Positions 19,898 to 28,016 of a DNA stretch of 64,000 nucleotides are shown in pieces; the first letter of the stretch is position 1, and each line of letters opens with the position of its first letter. Location of the stretch: positions 744,001-808,000 of the forward strand of contig NZ_VCEK01000001.1 of NCBI RefSeq assembly GCF_005862235.1, in the 5' to 3' direction. This DNA is from Saccharomonospora piscinae (GTDB lineage: Bacteria > Actinomycetota > Actinomycetes > Mycobacteriales > Pseudonocardiaceae). The position numbers and the translations under genes are program-made. Under the pieces are notes generated by a model. That model saw nothing but the letters and a program-made list of their open reading frames with translations, searched no databases and was not told where the DNA came from.

Positions 19898-20004
19898 GTG
19901 ACCTCACCCGTGCGCGACGCGCAGTCACCCGGGGACAGTACCGAGCCGGGTGACCCACCCGGCTGTCCCTTCGTTTCCGGCCGCAGTGACGGCGGTGTCC
20001 ACTG
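19898..20004 (+). other. Structured leader with possible short peptide before CorC-like gene
   Basis: A strong stem lies at 19944-19964 (9 bp perfect, 3-nt loop) inside a further GGGAC/GTCCC pair (19932-19936 with 19965-19969) and is followed by TTCGTTT. An open frame from GTG 19910 (or 19898) runs 31 codons and ends in a TGA that overlaps the ATG at 20005 (TGATG). No recognised riboswitch consensus was found. Third-position GC is lower than in neighbours (about 73% over 30 codons by eye), so coding is uncertain. It may be a regulatory leader or a leader peptide. Confidence 0.35.
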
Positions 20005-21324
20005 ATGGACATCCTCATCACCATCCTCGGCTTCTGTTTCGTCCTCCTGCTCACCGTCGGGACCGGGCTCGCCGTCGCGGCCGAGTTCTCCCTGACGACA
20101 CTCGAACGCAGCACCGTCGAGTCCAACGTCCGGCAGGTCGGCGACAAACGCTCGAAGACCGTTCTCAAGGCCCATCGCACCCTGTCGTTCCAGCTCTCCG
20201 GCGCGCAGGTCGCCATCACCCTCACCACGCTGATCACCGGCTACGTGGCCGAACCCATGCTCGGCCGCTTCATCCGGCCGGCACTGACCTCGCTCGGCGT
20301 GCCGGAGTCGGCCGCGGGCGGCGTATCGCTGGTGCTGTCCATCGTGCTCGCGACCTCGCTGTCCATGGTGATCGGCGAGATGCTGCCCAAGAACCTCGCG
20401 GTGGCCAGGCCGTTGGCCACGGCACGCGCCGTGGCGGGATACCACACCCGGTTCTCGGCGCTGTTCCGCTGGCTCATCGACCTCATGAACAACAGCGCCA
20501 ACTGGGTGGTGCGCAAGTTCGGCATCGAGCCACAGGAGGAACTGCGGTCGGCACGCTCGCCGCAGGAGCTGGGCTCGATCGTGCGGGCGAGCGCCGAGAC
20601 GGGAACGCTCGACGAGTCGACCGCCGAACTGCTCGACCGCTCGCTGCGGTTCGGCGACCGGACGGCGGGCGAGCTGATGACCCCGCGCGTGCAGCTGGAG
20701 GCGGTGCATGTCGACGACACCGTAGCCGACATGGTGTCGCTGGCCCGCGCCACAGGGCTGTCACGCTTCCCCGTCTACCGGGAGGATCTCGACGACATCC
20801 AGGGCACCGTGCATGTCAAGCAGGCGTTCACCGTGCCCGCGCCGGATCGCGGGGCCACCCCGGCGGGGTCGCTGATGCGACCGATGCCGACCGTGCCCGA
20901 GTCGCTACCCGGTGACGCGGTGCTCGACCGGCTCCGCGACTCCCGGTTCCAGCTGGCCGTCGTCGTCGACGAGTACGGCGGCACCGCCGGTCTCGTGACG
21001 CTGGAGGACGTGGTCGAGGAGATCGTCGGTGACGTGCGCGACGAGCACGACGTCCACGAGGAACCCACGTCCCAGCAGCTCACCGCCGACAGCTGGGTCG
21101 TGTCGGGTCAGCTGCGTGGCGACGAGGTACGCGAGGCCACCGGTTTCGCGATGCCGGAGGGCGACTACGAGACGATCGCGGGCTTCCTGCTGGAACAGCT
21201 GGGCGACATTCCCGACCCCGGAGCGTCCGTGGACGTCGACGGCTGGCGGCTCGTGGTGACCGGCATGGACCGCCACCGCATCGCCGAGGTCACCGTGCGG
21301 CGCCGTGCGGAGGTGACCCCGTGA
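20005..21324 (+). CDS. CorC/HlyC family CBS-domain membrane transporter (first of pair)
   Basis: The 439-residue protein has an N-terminal DUF21 membrane domain (about 1-190, four hydrophobic stretches), tandem CBS domains (about 215-345; GDRTAGELMTPRVQ and VVDEYGGTAGLVTLEDV), and a C-terminal CorC_HlyC domain (about 355-435). Family knowledge: members are linked to magnesium/cobalt efflux and envelope integrity; the old label 'hemolysin' is misleading. It overlaps the start of the second CorC-like gene by four bases (GTGA), so the two proteins are likely co-translated and may form a heteromer. The TGATG at the start suggests a short upstream frame. Confidence 0.9.
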   Translation: MDILITILGFCFVLLLTVGTGLAVAAEFSLTTLERSTVESNVRQVGDKRSKTVLKAHRTLSFQLSGAQVAITLTTLITGYVAEPMLGRFIRPALTSLGVPESAAGGVSLVLSIVLATSLSMVIGEMLPKNLAVARPLATARAVAGYHTRFSALFRWLIDLMNNSANWVVRKFGIEPQEELRSARSPQELGSIVRASAETGTLDESTAELLDRSLRFGDRTAGELMTPRVQLEAVHVDDTVADMVSLARATGLSRFPVYREDLDDIQGTVHVKQAFTVPAPDRGATPAGSLMRPMPTVPESLPGDAVLDRLRDSRFQLAVVVDEYGGTAGLVTLEDVVEEIVGDVRDEHDVHEEPTSQQLTADSWVVSGQLRGDEVREATGFAMPEGDYETIAGFLLEQLGDIPDPGASVDVDGWRLVVTGMDRHRIAEVTVRRRAEVTP

Positions 21325-22376
21325 ACGACTGGCTCGCCATCTCCCTGATCGGCGTCCTGTTGCTGGCCAACGCCTTCTTCGTCGGGGCCGAGTTCTCGCT
21401 GATCTCCTCCCGCCGGGACCGGCTGGAAGCCCTGCTCGCGCAGGGCAAGACCCGGGCGAAGATCGTCATCAACGCCAGCCGCAACGTGTCGTTGATGCTG
21501 GCCGGAGCGCAACTCGGCATCACCGTGTGCTCGCTGTTGCTGTTGCAGTTCGGCGAACCCGCGGTCGCCCACCAGCTCGAACTCGCCGTCGCCGCGCTCG
21601 GCGTGCCCATCCCCGGCTACGTGGTGCACGGGGTCGCGTTCGCCGTGACGCTGGTGGCGATGACGCTGCTGCACGTGCTCGTCGGCGAGATGGTGCCGAA
21701 GAACCTGGCGATCGCGGAGCCGGAGCGGCTCGCGTTGTGGCTCGTGCCCGTCCACGTCGCGTGGGTACGGATCATGCACCCGTTCCTCTGGCTGCTCAAC
21801 GGCGTGGCCAACGTCCTGCTACGCCTGGGCAAGGTCGAGCCGAAGGACGAGGTCGAGACGGGCTACACCTCCGACGAACTGGCCTCGCTGCTGCGGGAGT
21901 CCCGTCGCGAGGGACTGCTGGAGCACGCCGAGCACCGCAGGCTCAGCCAGACTCTGTCGTCGGTGGAGAAGACGGTCGCCGACGTGCTGGTGCCGCTCGA
22001 CGAACTGACCACCCTCCCGGAGAAGCCCACGGTGGGGCAGGTGGAGAAGGCGGTGTCCACGACGGGGTTCTCCCGGTTCCCGGTGCTCGCCGCCGGTGGC
22101 AGGCTGACGGCCTACGTCCACGTCAAGGACATCCTCGACCAGCTCGACGGCGACCCCACGGTCGTGGTTCCGGCCGAGCGGACCCGCAGGCTGACCCAGC
22201 TGGCCCTGCCCGCCAGGCTCGACGAGGCGCTGTCGGCCATGCGCCGGGAGGGCAGCCATCTCGCGGTCGCCGTCAACGCCGAGGGCACCGCGGTCGGGAT
22301 CGTGGCCCTGGAGGATCTGCTGGAGGAGTACGTCGGCACCGTGCGCGACGGCACGCACATCACGGGACGGCCGTGA
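21321..22376 (+). CDS. CorC/HlyC family CBS-domain membrane transporter (second of pair)
   Basis: The 351-residue protein has the same DUF21 membrane domain (about 1-190; GAEFSLISSRRDRLEAL) and one pair of CBS domains (about 205-340; VGIVALEDLLEEYVG), but no C-terminal CorC_HlyC domain. It overlaps its larger partner and the following gene by four bases each. Two-gene sets of a full-length and a shorter DUF21/CBS protein are common in actinobacteria and may form one complex. The transported ion is unknown. Confidence 0.9.
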   Translation: MNDWLAISLIGVLLLANAFFVGAEFSLISSRRDRLEALLAQGKTRAKIVINASRNVSLMLAGAQLGITVCSLLLLQFGEPAVAHQLELAVAALGVPIPGYVVHGVAFAVTLVAMTLLHVLVGEMVPKNLAIAEPERLALWLVPVHVAWVRIMHPFLWLLNGVANVLLRLGKVEPKDEVETGYTSDELASLLRESRREGLLEHAEHRRLSQTLSSVEKTVADVLVPLDELTTLPEKPTVGQVEKAVSTTGFSRFPVLAAGGRLTAYVHVKDILDQLDGDPTVVVPAERTRRLTQLALPARLDEALSAMRREGSHLAVAVNAEGTAVGIVALEDLLEEYVGTVRDGTHITGRP

Positions 22377-23257
22377 CACCCGTCGTGCTGCCCGAGGCGC
22401 GGTGGCTGGCCCGCGAGAAGGCACACGCCGAGCGCATGCGGGAGTGGACGGCGCCGCACACGCGGCGCCGTTCCCTCGGTGAGCGGCACCCGGTGCTGGA
22501 CTTTCTGTTCACGTACTACTCGTTCCCGCCGTCCCGGCTCGAACGCTGGCAACCGGGCCCCGGCGTGGCGCTGGCCGGCGCGGGCGCCGAGCGGTTCCTC
22601 GACCGGCCCGGATACCGCAGGACTCCGGCCGGGGTCGTGCTCGACCCGGCGGTCCCCGAACGGATCGCCCGCTCCGCCCGCCATGCGGTGTCGCGCCTGG
22701 AGGCCATCGGGGCACGGCGAGCGCGGCTCGACTGTTTCGGACTGCACGAGTGGGCGATGGTCTACCGCACCAGCGCCGACGAGGTGCGGCACGCACAGGT
22801 TCCGTTGCGGCTCGGGCACGCCGGTACCGACGCAGTGGTGGAGTCCCACGACGTGCGGTGCAGCCATGTGGACGCCTTCCGCTTCTTCACCGAGTCCGCC
22901 CGCCCGCTCAATCGGTTCCACCCCACCCGCGACACCCAGCGTGAGCTGGATCAGCCCGGCTGCCTGCACGTGGGCATGGACCTGTACAAGCACGCCTACA
23001 AGCTCGACCCGTTCGTGCCGTCGGAGCTGCTCGGCGATTGCTTCGCGCTCGCGGCCGACATCAGGGAGCTGGACATGCGCGCGAGCCCGTACGACCTCTC
23101 CGGGTACGGCTACACCGCGGTGCCGATCGAGACGCCGGAAGGCAAGGCGAGCTACGCGCGAGCGCAGGCACGGTTCGCGCGGCGAGCGGTACCGCTCCGC
23201 GAGCGGCTGCTGCGGCACTGCCGGACACTCCTCGACGGTTGTGACTCGGAGTATTGA
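22373..23257 (+). CDS. Conserved protein (annotated as 3-methyladenine DNA glycosylase in actinobacteria)
   Basis: The 294-residue protein has no helix-hairpin-helix or AAG-type glycosylase motif I can see. Homologues in actinobacterial genomes are named 3-methyladenine DNA glycosylase, probably by transitive annotation. Conserved blocks include HPVLDFLFTYYSFPPSRLE, DCFGLHEWAMVY, and HVGMDLYKHAYKLDPFVPS. The tyrosine, histidine and acidic residues spread over these blocks suggest an enzyme active site. GTG at 22373 overlaps the stop of the upstream gene, so it belongs to the CorC operon. I would treat the DNA repair label as unproven. Confidence 0.75.
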   Translation: MTPVVLPEARWLAREKAHAERMREWTAPHTRRRSLGERHPVLDFLFTYYSFPPSRLERWQPGPGVALAGAGAERFLDRPGYRRTPAGVVLDPAVPERIARSARHAVSRLEAIGARRARLDCFGLHEWAMVYRTSADEVRHAQVPLRLGHAGTDAVVESHDVRCSHVDAFRFFTESARPLNRFHPTRDTQRELDQPGCLHVGMDLYKHAYKLDPFVPSELLGDCFALAADIRELDMRASPYDLSGYGYTAVPIETPEGKASYARAQARFARRAVPLRERLLRHCRTLLDGCDSEY

Positions 23258-23348
23258 CCGAGATCACATATCGATCACAGTGCAGCCTGGTAGAGTGATA
23301 CCGTTTTGGTCTCATGCACTGAGCGTAATCATCGAGGGGGATCACGCG

Positions 23349-24002
23349 ATGGCGCGACAGGGCGAAGCCCGGCACCGCGCAGCACGACACCGAGCCTCCA
23401 CGGCGTCGACGACGTCCACCGGGACGCACCGCGCCGTGGGCCGCAGGCGCACCGTCGCCGCCTGGCCCGTGGCCTGTGTCGTCCTGCTCGGTCTGCTCGT
23501 CGCTGGCTGGTTCGGCTGGAACTGGGCCGACGGCGTCCAGGAGAGCCGCGCCGCGGCCGAGGCCGCCGACTGCCAGCAGGGCGACACCACCATCCGTGTC
23601 GCCGTCGACCCCGCGCTCGAACAACCCGTGACCACCGCGGCGAACCGGTGGAACCGGGCCAGGACCGTGGTGCAGGAGCATTGCGTCCACGTCACCGTGG
23701 CCGCGACCCCCTCGGCCGAGGTCTACGACTCGCTGACGACCTCGGACACCGGGGCGCCCGCGGCCTGGCTGCCCGACTCCACAACCTGGCTGGACGAGCT
23801 CAACCGGGCGCGACCCGACCTCCTCGGCTCCTCTGGCCTGCCGGTGGCCACGGGGCCCGACGGGGAGTATCCCTTCCTCGCCATCGCGGGAGACGGCGAG
23901 CTGCTGCGCCAGCACGCGGCGCAGTCCTTCCAGAAGTACCTGCTCGAACCCGCCCAGCAGGCGGAGTTCCGGCAGGCCGGCCTCGGCCCGGCCGACGACT
24001 GA
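23349..24002 (+). CDS. Short membrane-anchored substrate-binding-like protein (217 aa)
   Basis: The basic N-terminus (about 1-37, Arg/His/Thr-rich) precedes one transmembrane helix (AWPVACVVLLGLLVAGWFGW, about 38-57) and an extracytoplasmic part. The latter (DTTIRVAVDPALEQ..., PAAWLPDSTTWLDELNRARPD, then YPFLAI... and QSFQKYLLEP) resembles the two ends of the solute-binding/VWA proteins of Pseudonocardiaceae. The long middle part that normally follows LGSSxxVA is missing, so the gene may be an internally deleted paralogue. ATG has GAGGGGG upstream. It stops 15 bases before a convergent merR. Function unknown. Confidence 0.7.
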   Translation: MARQGEARHRAARHRASTASTTSTGTHRAVGRRRTVAAWPVACVVLLGLLVAGWFGWNWADGVQESRAAAEAADCQQGDTTIRVAVDPALEQPVTTAANRWNRARTVVQEHCVHVTVAATPSAEVYDSLTTSDTGAPAAWLPDSTTWLDELNRARPDLLGSSGLPVATGPDGEYPFLAIAGDGELLRQHAAQSFQKYLLEPAQQAEFRQAGLGPADD

Positions 24003-24016
24003 CCACCGCCGCGACG

Positions 24017-24583
24017 TCAGCCGGTGCGGCGGGCGTTGCGGCGCTCGGTGAGTTCGTCCGGCACCTCGGGCTCGACCTGCCCGCCGTCGGCCCGTTCCGC
24101 GGTGAACTCGTGCAGCGTGCCGCTGATCTCCTGCATCGCGTTGCTCACCGCGATGCCGAACACGCCCTGCCCGCCCTGCAGCAGATCGACGATCTCCTCG
24201 GGCGACGTGCACTCGTACACCGTCGCGCCGTCCGAGAACAGCGTCACGCGCGCCAGATCGCGCACGCCCCTGGCCCGCAGGTGATCCACCGCGACCCGGA
24301 TGTTCTGCAACGAGACACCCGTGTCGAGCAATCGCTTCACGATCTTGAGAACCAGCAGGTCCTTGAAGGAGTAGAGCCGCTGCGACCCCGAACCGTGGGC
24401 GGTCCGGATGGTCGGCATCACGAGCCGGGTGCGGGCCCAGTAGTCGAGCTGCCGGTAGGTGATCCCGGCGATCTGGCAGGCAGCGGGGCCGCGGTAGCCA
24501 ACCAGTTCGTCCGGCAGCGAGGCGTCGGGGAACAACTCCCCCTGCTCACCACCGGTAGCCCTCATCGGACTCTCGTCGACCAC
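24017..24583 (-). CDS. MerR family regulator (Rv1830 type)
   Basis: The 188-residue protein has a MerR helix-turn-helix near residues 34-80 (QIAGITYRQLDYWARTRLV, GSGSQRLYSFKDLLVLKIV) and a C-terminal helical part. It is the outermost gene of the gcvH-garA-ftsR-nuclease-merR block conserved in mycobacteria and corynebacteria. The effector is unknown. It is transcribed leftward like that block, but a rightward TetR gene separates it from the nuclease gene. The acidic, Asp/Glu-rich tail has no known motif. Confidence 0.88.
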   Translation of the reverse strand: MVDESPMRATGGEQGELFPDASLPDELVGYRGPAACQIAGITYRQLDYWARTRLVMPTIRTAHGSGSQRLYSFKDLLVLKIVKRLLDTGVSLQNIRVAVDHLRARGVRDLARVTLFSDGATVYECTSPEEIVDLLQGGQGVFGIAVSNAMQEISGTLHEFTAERADGGQVEPEVPDELTERRNARRTG

Positions 24584-24790
24584 CCATGCCTCCTCTCGCC
24601 CGGCGAGCGCCGGCAGCGAAACAAGACCGCCGATCCCGGGCCGGAACCGACCGGTTACGACAATCCCGCCACCTCGGACCGCTTAACCTGCGTAATCACA
24701 TCGGCGCGATTCACGTCTTTTCCGACGGTAAGCCCGCCCGCCGGGCCGGTCAACGCGACGCGCGGGCCGCCACCCCGCCATGTCAGCCGG

Positions 24791-24825
24791 TTGACACCCT
24801 TACTCGGTCGAGTAACTATTTACTC
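24791..24825 (+). promoter_or_regulatory. Leaderless promoter with palindromic TetR operator
   Basis: TTGACA at 24791-24796 is a consensus -35. TAACTA at 24813-24818 serves as -10 after a 16-base spacer, and transcription would begin about seven bases on, at the start ATG (24826), so the mRNA would be leaderless. The palindrome TTACTCGGTCGAGTAA (24800-24815, 7-bp arms, 2-base centre) fills the spacer, where a TetR dimer would block RNA polymerase. A further half site TTACTC lies at 24820-24825. No ribosome-binding site precedes the ATG, which agrees with leaderless start. Confidence 0.7.
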
Positions 24826-25452
24826 ATGCAGATAAAGCGCGAGTTCGCCGACGGCCTGGGACTCACCCCCACCGAGGCCGCCCGGCGAGCGCAGATCATC
24901 GACGCCACGATCGAGGTCATCGCCGAGTTCGGTTATGCCAGGACCTCGTTCGCCCGGATCATCGCGCGGGCCGGGCTCAGCAGTACCCGCATGATCTCCT
25001 ACCACTTCACGGACAAGACCGAGCTGATCACGGCCACCCTGCTCGCACTGATCGACGATCACGACCGGTTCGTCACCGAGCGTTCCCCCATGGATCACGA
25101 CAGGGCCGCGATGCTCCGTTCGGTACTGACCGCCGAGATCGACTATCTCGCGAGCGAGCCTAAGGCCGCCCGTGCGCTGACGGAGATCGCCGGAAACGCC
25201 AGGGACTCGGACGGTTCCCCGCTGTTCGAGGTCGTCGTGTACGACCTGCGGGTCGGCCGACTGGCTCGGCAGCTCACACAGGGACAACGAGAAGGAGTCT
25301 TCGGCGCGTTCGACGCCGAGATCATGGCGAGGGCGATCCGCGCCACGGTGGAGGACATCGCGCAACGACTGTCCGGCGATCCCGGTCTCGACCTCCGGCA
25401 CCACGCCGCGGAGATCACCGCGCTGTTCGCGCGGGCGACCTCCCCGGGCTGA
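24826..25452 (+). CDS. TetR family regulator inserted in the garA block
   Basis: The 208-residue TetR protein has a helix-turn-helix at about 20-60 (AQIIDATIEVIAEFGYARTS, RMISYHFTDKTELITATL). It sits rightward between two leftward genes of a block otherwise unbroken in relatives. Its predicted leaderless promoter holds a TetR-type palindrome, so autoregulation is likely. No obvious drug-pump or enzyme target lies beside it. The ATG at 24826 is the only start that follows the promoter; the earlier open frame crosses it. Confidence 0.85.
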   Translation: MQIKREFADGLGLTPTEAARRAQIIDATIEVIAEFGYARTSFARIIARAGLSSTRMISYHFTDKTELITATLLALIDDHDRFVTERSPMDHDRAAMLRSVLTAEIDYLASEPKAARALTEIAGNARDSDGSPLFEVVVYDLRVGRLARQLTQGQREGVFGAFDAEIMARAIRATVEDIAQRLSGDPGLDLRHHAAEITALFARATSPG

Positions 25453-25455
25453 GCC

Positions 25456-25929
25456 TCAGGTGTCGGCGCCCCGGAAGTCCTCGGGAGACACGGAGTCGAG
25501 GAACTCACGGAACTTCTCGACCTCGTCCTCCTGCTCGTCGGGGATGACGAGGCCCGCCTCCTCCAGCACCGTGTCCTCGGCATGGATGGGCACGCCCACG
25601 CGCAACGCGAGCGCCACCGAGTCGCTGGGCCGGGCCGACACCCGGATGTCTCCGTCGAACACGAGTTCGGCGAAGAACGTACCTTCGCTCAGATCGGTGA
25701 TGACGACCTGCTGAAGTTCCCGGCCCAGTGCGCCGATAATGTCCTTGAGCAGATCGTGGGTCAGCGGCCTGGCCGGACGGACACCTTGCTGTTCCAACGC
25801 GATGGCCGTGGCCTCGACCGAGCCGATCCAGATCGGCAGGTACCGCTCACCGTCGGTTTCCCGCAGCAGCAAGATCGGCTGATTCGCGGGCAACTCGACC
25901 CGGACGCCGACGACGCGCATCTCGCTCAT
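25456..25929 (-). CDS. Bifunctional nuclease domain protein (DUF151; Rv1829 homologue)
   Basis: The 157-residue protein is the compact DUF151/BFN fold. Conserved LPIWIGSVEATAIALE (about 30-45), AELVFDGDIRVSARPSDSVALALR (about 85-108) and GVPIHAEDTVLEEAG are visible. Plant homologues have nuclease activity on RNA and DNA, but in bacteria the role is untested. ATG at 25929 has GGAGG nine bases upstream; the longer frame from 25974 lacks that support. It ends three bases from the convergent tetR stop. Confidence 0.88.
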   Translation of the reverse strand: MSEMRVVGVRVELPANQPILLLRETDGERYLPIWIGSVEATAIALEQQGVRPARPLTHDLLKDIIGALGRELQQVVITDLSEGTFFAELVFDGDIRVSARPSDSVALALRVGVPIHAEDTVLEEAGLVIPDEQEDEVEKFREFLDSVSPEDFRGADT

Positions 25930-26213
25930 CGGGCTTCGCCTCCCTGTCCTGCGCGCGGGCTGCAGCGCTGTCACGAGGATTCCGCATCGACTCTACTCGA
26001 CGCTACCCGTCATCTGGGCGCTGTGCTCGTCGCGAAACTTGTTGTCCTCCACGGCTCATTTCCGCGAACCGTTCATCTACGGTACGGCATCTGAGGGGCC
26101 GCGTTGACCCGTCGGCCCGACGCGTCATCAAGACGACACAGGACACGCTTCGTGATCCCGTTCCTCGCCGGACTGTCACTCGGCTGGCCGGTCGCTGGTT
26201 CACTCACTCGAGT

Positions 26214-26984
26214 CTACCCGCCGGTCACACCGCGAATCCCGGTTTTCACGAGCAGCGTGTGCAGCGTGACCGACAGCGCCGCGAGCTCCCGCACCGTCTC
26301 CTCGGCCCTGGCCCGGGCGTCGGCGTCGCGATGCCGCAGCACCGGGGCGACGATCTGCTCCACCAGTCCGACCTCCCGGTCCGCCGACGCCCGGAAGGCC
26401 CGGAGGTGCCGAGGTTCGATGCCGTAGTCGCTCATCGCCTTGACCGTGTGCGCGACCCGCACGGCGTCGGCATCGTAGTATCCGGCACCACTGGGCTTGA
26501 CCAGGCCGAACTGGCACAGCTCCGACAGCATCGCCGCGTCGATCCCCGCCTCGCGCTGCAGGTCCTCCGCCGTGAACACGGCCTCGTCCCCGGGCTCCGC
26601 CGCGAATCGCTCGGGCCCGGGCAGGCCCGGGGCCTGGCCGTAGTCGTCTCCGGAGTCGACCGCCACCAGCTTGCGCGGCGGCCGGGGCCTCGGCGTGCCG
26701 GCGGAGGCCGGGCCCTCGCCCCGGTCGGCGGCGTCGAGCTGCTCCTTGATCACTCTGAGCGGGAGGTAGTGATCCCGCTGGGCGGCGAGCACGAAGCGCA
26801 GCCGCTCGACGTCGGCGGGACCGAACTGCCGGTATCCGGACGGGGTGCGGGCAGGCCGGACGAGGCCCTCCGACTCGAGGAAACGGATCTTCGAGATCGT
26901 CACGTCGGGGAAGTCGGGACGCAGCTGGGCCAGCACGGCCCCGATGCTCGACCCCTCGCGTTGTGGCCGCCCGGCAGCCGTCAC
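26214..26984 (-). CDS. ftsR: MerR family regulator FtsR
   Basis: The 256-residue MerR protein has an N-terminal helix-turn-helix (about 18-65: VTISKIRFLESEGLVRP, GYRQFGPADVERLRFV) and a second winged-helix-like segment (about 135-195: FTAEDLQREAGIDAAML). In Corynebacterium FtsR (Cg1631, homologue of Rv1828) activates ftsZ. The same gene order garA-ftsR-nuclease-merR is kept here. GTG at 26984 overlaps the garA stop as GTGA. Confidence 0.9.
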   Translation of the reverse strand: MTAAGRPQREGSSIGAVLAQLRPDFPDVTISKIRFLESEGLVRPARTPSGYRQFGPADVERLRFVLAAQRDHYLPLRVIKEQLDAADRGEGPASAGTPRPRPPRKLVAVDSGDDYGQAPGLPGPERFAAEPGDEAVFTAEDLQREAGIDAAMLSELCQFGLVKPSGAGYYDADAVRVAHTVKAMSDYGIEPRHLRAFRASADREVGLVEQIVAPVLRHRDADARARAEETVRELAALSVTLHTLLVKTGIRGVTGG

Positions 26985-27445
26985 CGTGCCCCCTGACCCC
27001 CGTGTCCCGGACCGGTCAGGAAGACGAGGCGGAACTTGCCGATCTGCACCTCGTCACCACCCGACAGGACCGCCTGGTCGACCGGCTCGCGGTTGACGTA
27101 GGTGCCGTTGAGGCTGCCGACGTCGATCACCACGAATTCGCCGCCCTCACGACGGAACTCCGCATGCCTGCGGGACACCGTGACGTCGTCGAGGAAGATG
27201 TCGCTGTCCGGATGCCTGCCCGCGCTCGTCGTGTCGCGGTCCAGCAGGAACCGCGAACCCGCGTTGGGCCCGCGCTTGACCACCAGCAGTGCGGAGCCGC
27301 CGGGCAGAGCGTCGACGCCGGCGTCCTGCGGCTCGGCCGCGGGAGCCTCCTGGCCCTCTGCCTCCGACAGGAAGTCGGCCCGGAAAACGGAGGTCCGCTC
27401 CGGAGACTGCTCCGGGGGAACGCCGGGCCCGTCGTTCGTGCTCAC
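26981..27445 (-). CDS. garA: FHA-domain regulator of 2-oxoglutarate metabolism
   Basis: The 154-residue protein has an N-terminal phospho-switch (about 17-30) and an FHA domain (about 52-145) with the phosphopeptide-binding GRHPDSDIFLDDVTVSRRH and VGSLNGTYVN motifs. Known GarA/OdhI switches read ETTSVFRADF, where the first threonine is the PknG site and the second the PknB site. This copy reads ERTSVFRADF: the PknG-site threonine is arginine, while the PknB-site threonine remains. Unphosphorylated GarA inhibits 2-oxoglutarate dehydrogenase and glutamate dehydrogenase and activates glutamate synthase in mycobacteria. Its stop overlaps the ftsR start. Confidence 0.95.
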   Translation of the reverse strand: MSTNDGPGVPPEQSPERTSVFRADFLSEAEGQEAPAAEPQDAGVDALPGGSALLVVKRGPNAGSRFLLDRDTTSAGRHPDSDIFLDDVTVSRRHAEFRREGGEFVVIDVGSLNGTYVNREPVDQAVLSGGDEVQIGKFRLVFLTGPGHGGQGAR

Positions 27446-27540
27446 CTGAGCTCTCCTTTACGCACTGAAGTGTCGTCGTCGTGAACGTGGTGTGGTCAAC
27501 GTACCGTGCCGGGACCGTACACAGTGCCGGGGCTCCCGGA

Positions 27541-27924
27541 TCAGTTGTCGATCACACGCCGGTACCCCTGCGCGTCCAGCAGCGAGTCCGGTGCCGCCGC
27601 GTCGTCGAGAGCGAGCTCGACGAGCCAGCCTTCGCCGTACGGGTCGGAGTTGACCAACTCCGGCGAGGCCACCACCGCGTCGTTGACGGCCAGTACCTCA
27701 CCGTCCACCGGCGCGAACAGCTCGGACACGCTCTTGGTCGACTCGATCTCCCCGAACGTCGCTCCCGCCGTCAGGTGAATCCCCACCTCGGGCAACTCGA
27801 CGAACACCACGTCACCGAGCTGGTCCTGGGCGTACGCGGTGATACCGACCCGCGCCCGACCGCCGTCGACCGCGGCGACCCACTCGTGTTCCTCGGTGTA
27901 GCGCAGTTCCTCGGGAACCGACAC
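27541..27924 (-). CDS. gcvH: Glycine cleavage system H protein
   Basis: The 127-residue lipoyl carrier shuttles the aminomethyl group between P and T proteins. It has [20 protein letters not shown], the lipoylation lysine in [15 protein letters not shown] and [12 protein letters not shown]. The length is normal for the H protein. GTG at 27924 has AGGAGAG eight bases upstream and gives the conserved N-terminus [15 protein letters not shown]; longer frames run into unrelated sequence. gcvP, gcvT and gcvL are not here, as in mycobacteria, where gcvH lies beside garA. Confidence 0.94.
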   Translation of the reverse strand: MSVPEELRYTEEHEWVAAVDGGRARVGITAYAQDQLGDVVFVELPEVGIHLTAGATFGEIESTKSVSELFAPVDGEVLAVNDAVVASPELVNSDPYGEGWLVELALDDAAAPDSLLDAQGYRRVIDN

Positions 27925-28016
27925 GTGGCACTCTCCTCTCCGCTCGTCACCATGATCCGCCTCGGGCGGCTCCTGACACAATGCCGCGTGTCCGCCTGCT
28001 CCGCACGGGCGTGGCG

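Noticed and set aside
19794-20004. Known Mg2+ or c-di-AMP riboswitch before the CorC pair
   Set aside because: Conserved bases of the M-box and ydaO families are not found. Only a generic hairpin and short frame can be supported.
26003-26203. A 66-codon leftward frame between the nuclease and ftsR genes
   Set aside because: It is basic and low in complexity, with no ribosome-binding site, and occupies a region likely to hold the nuclease promoter.
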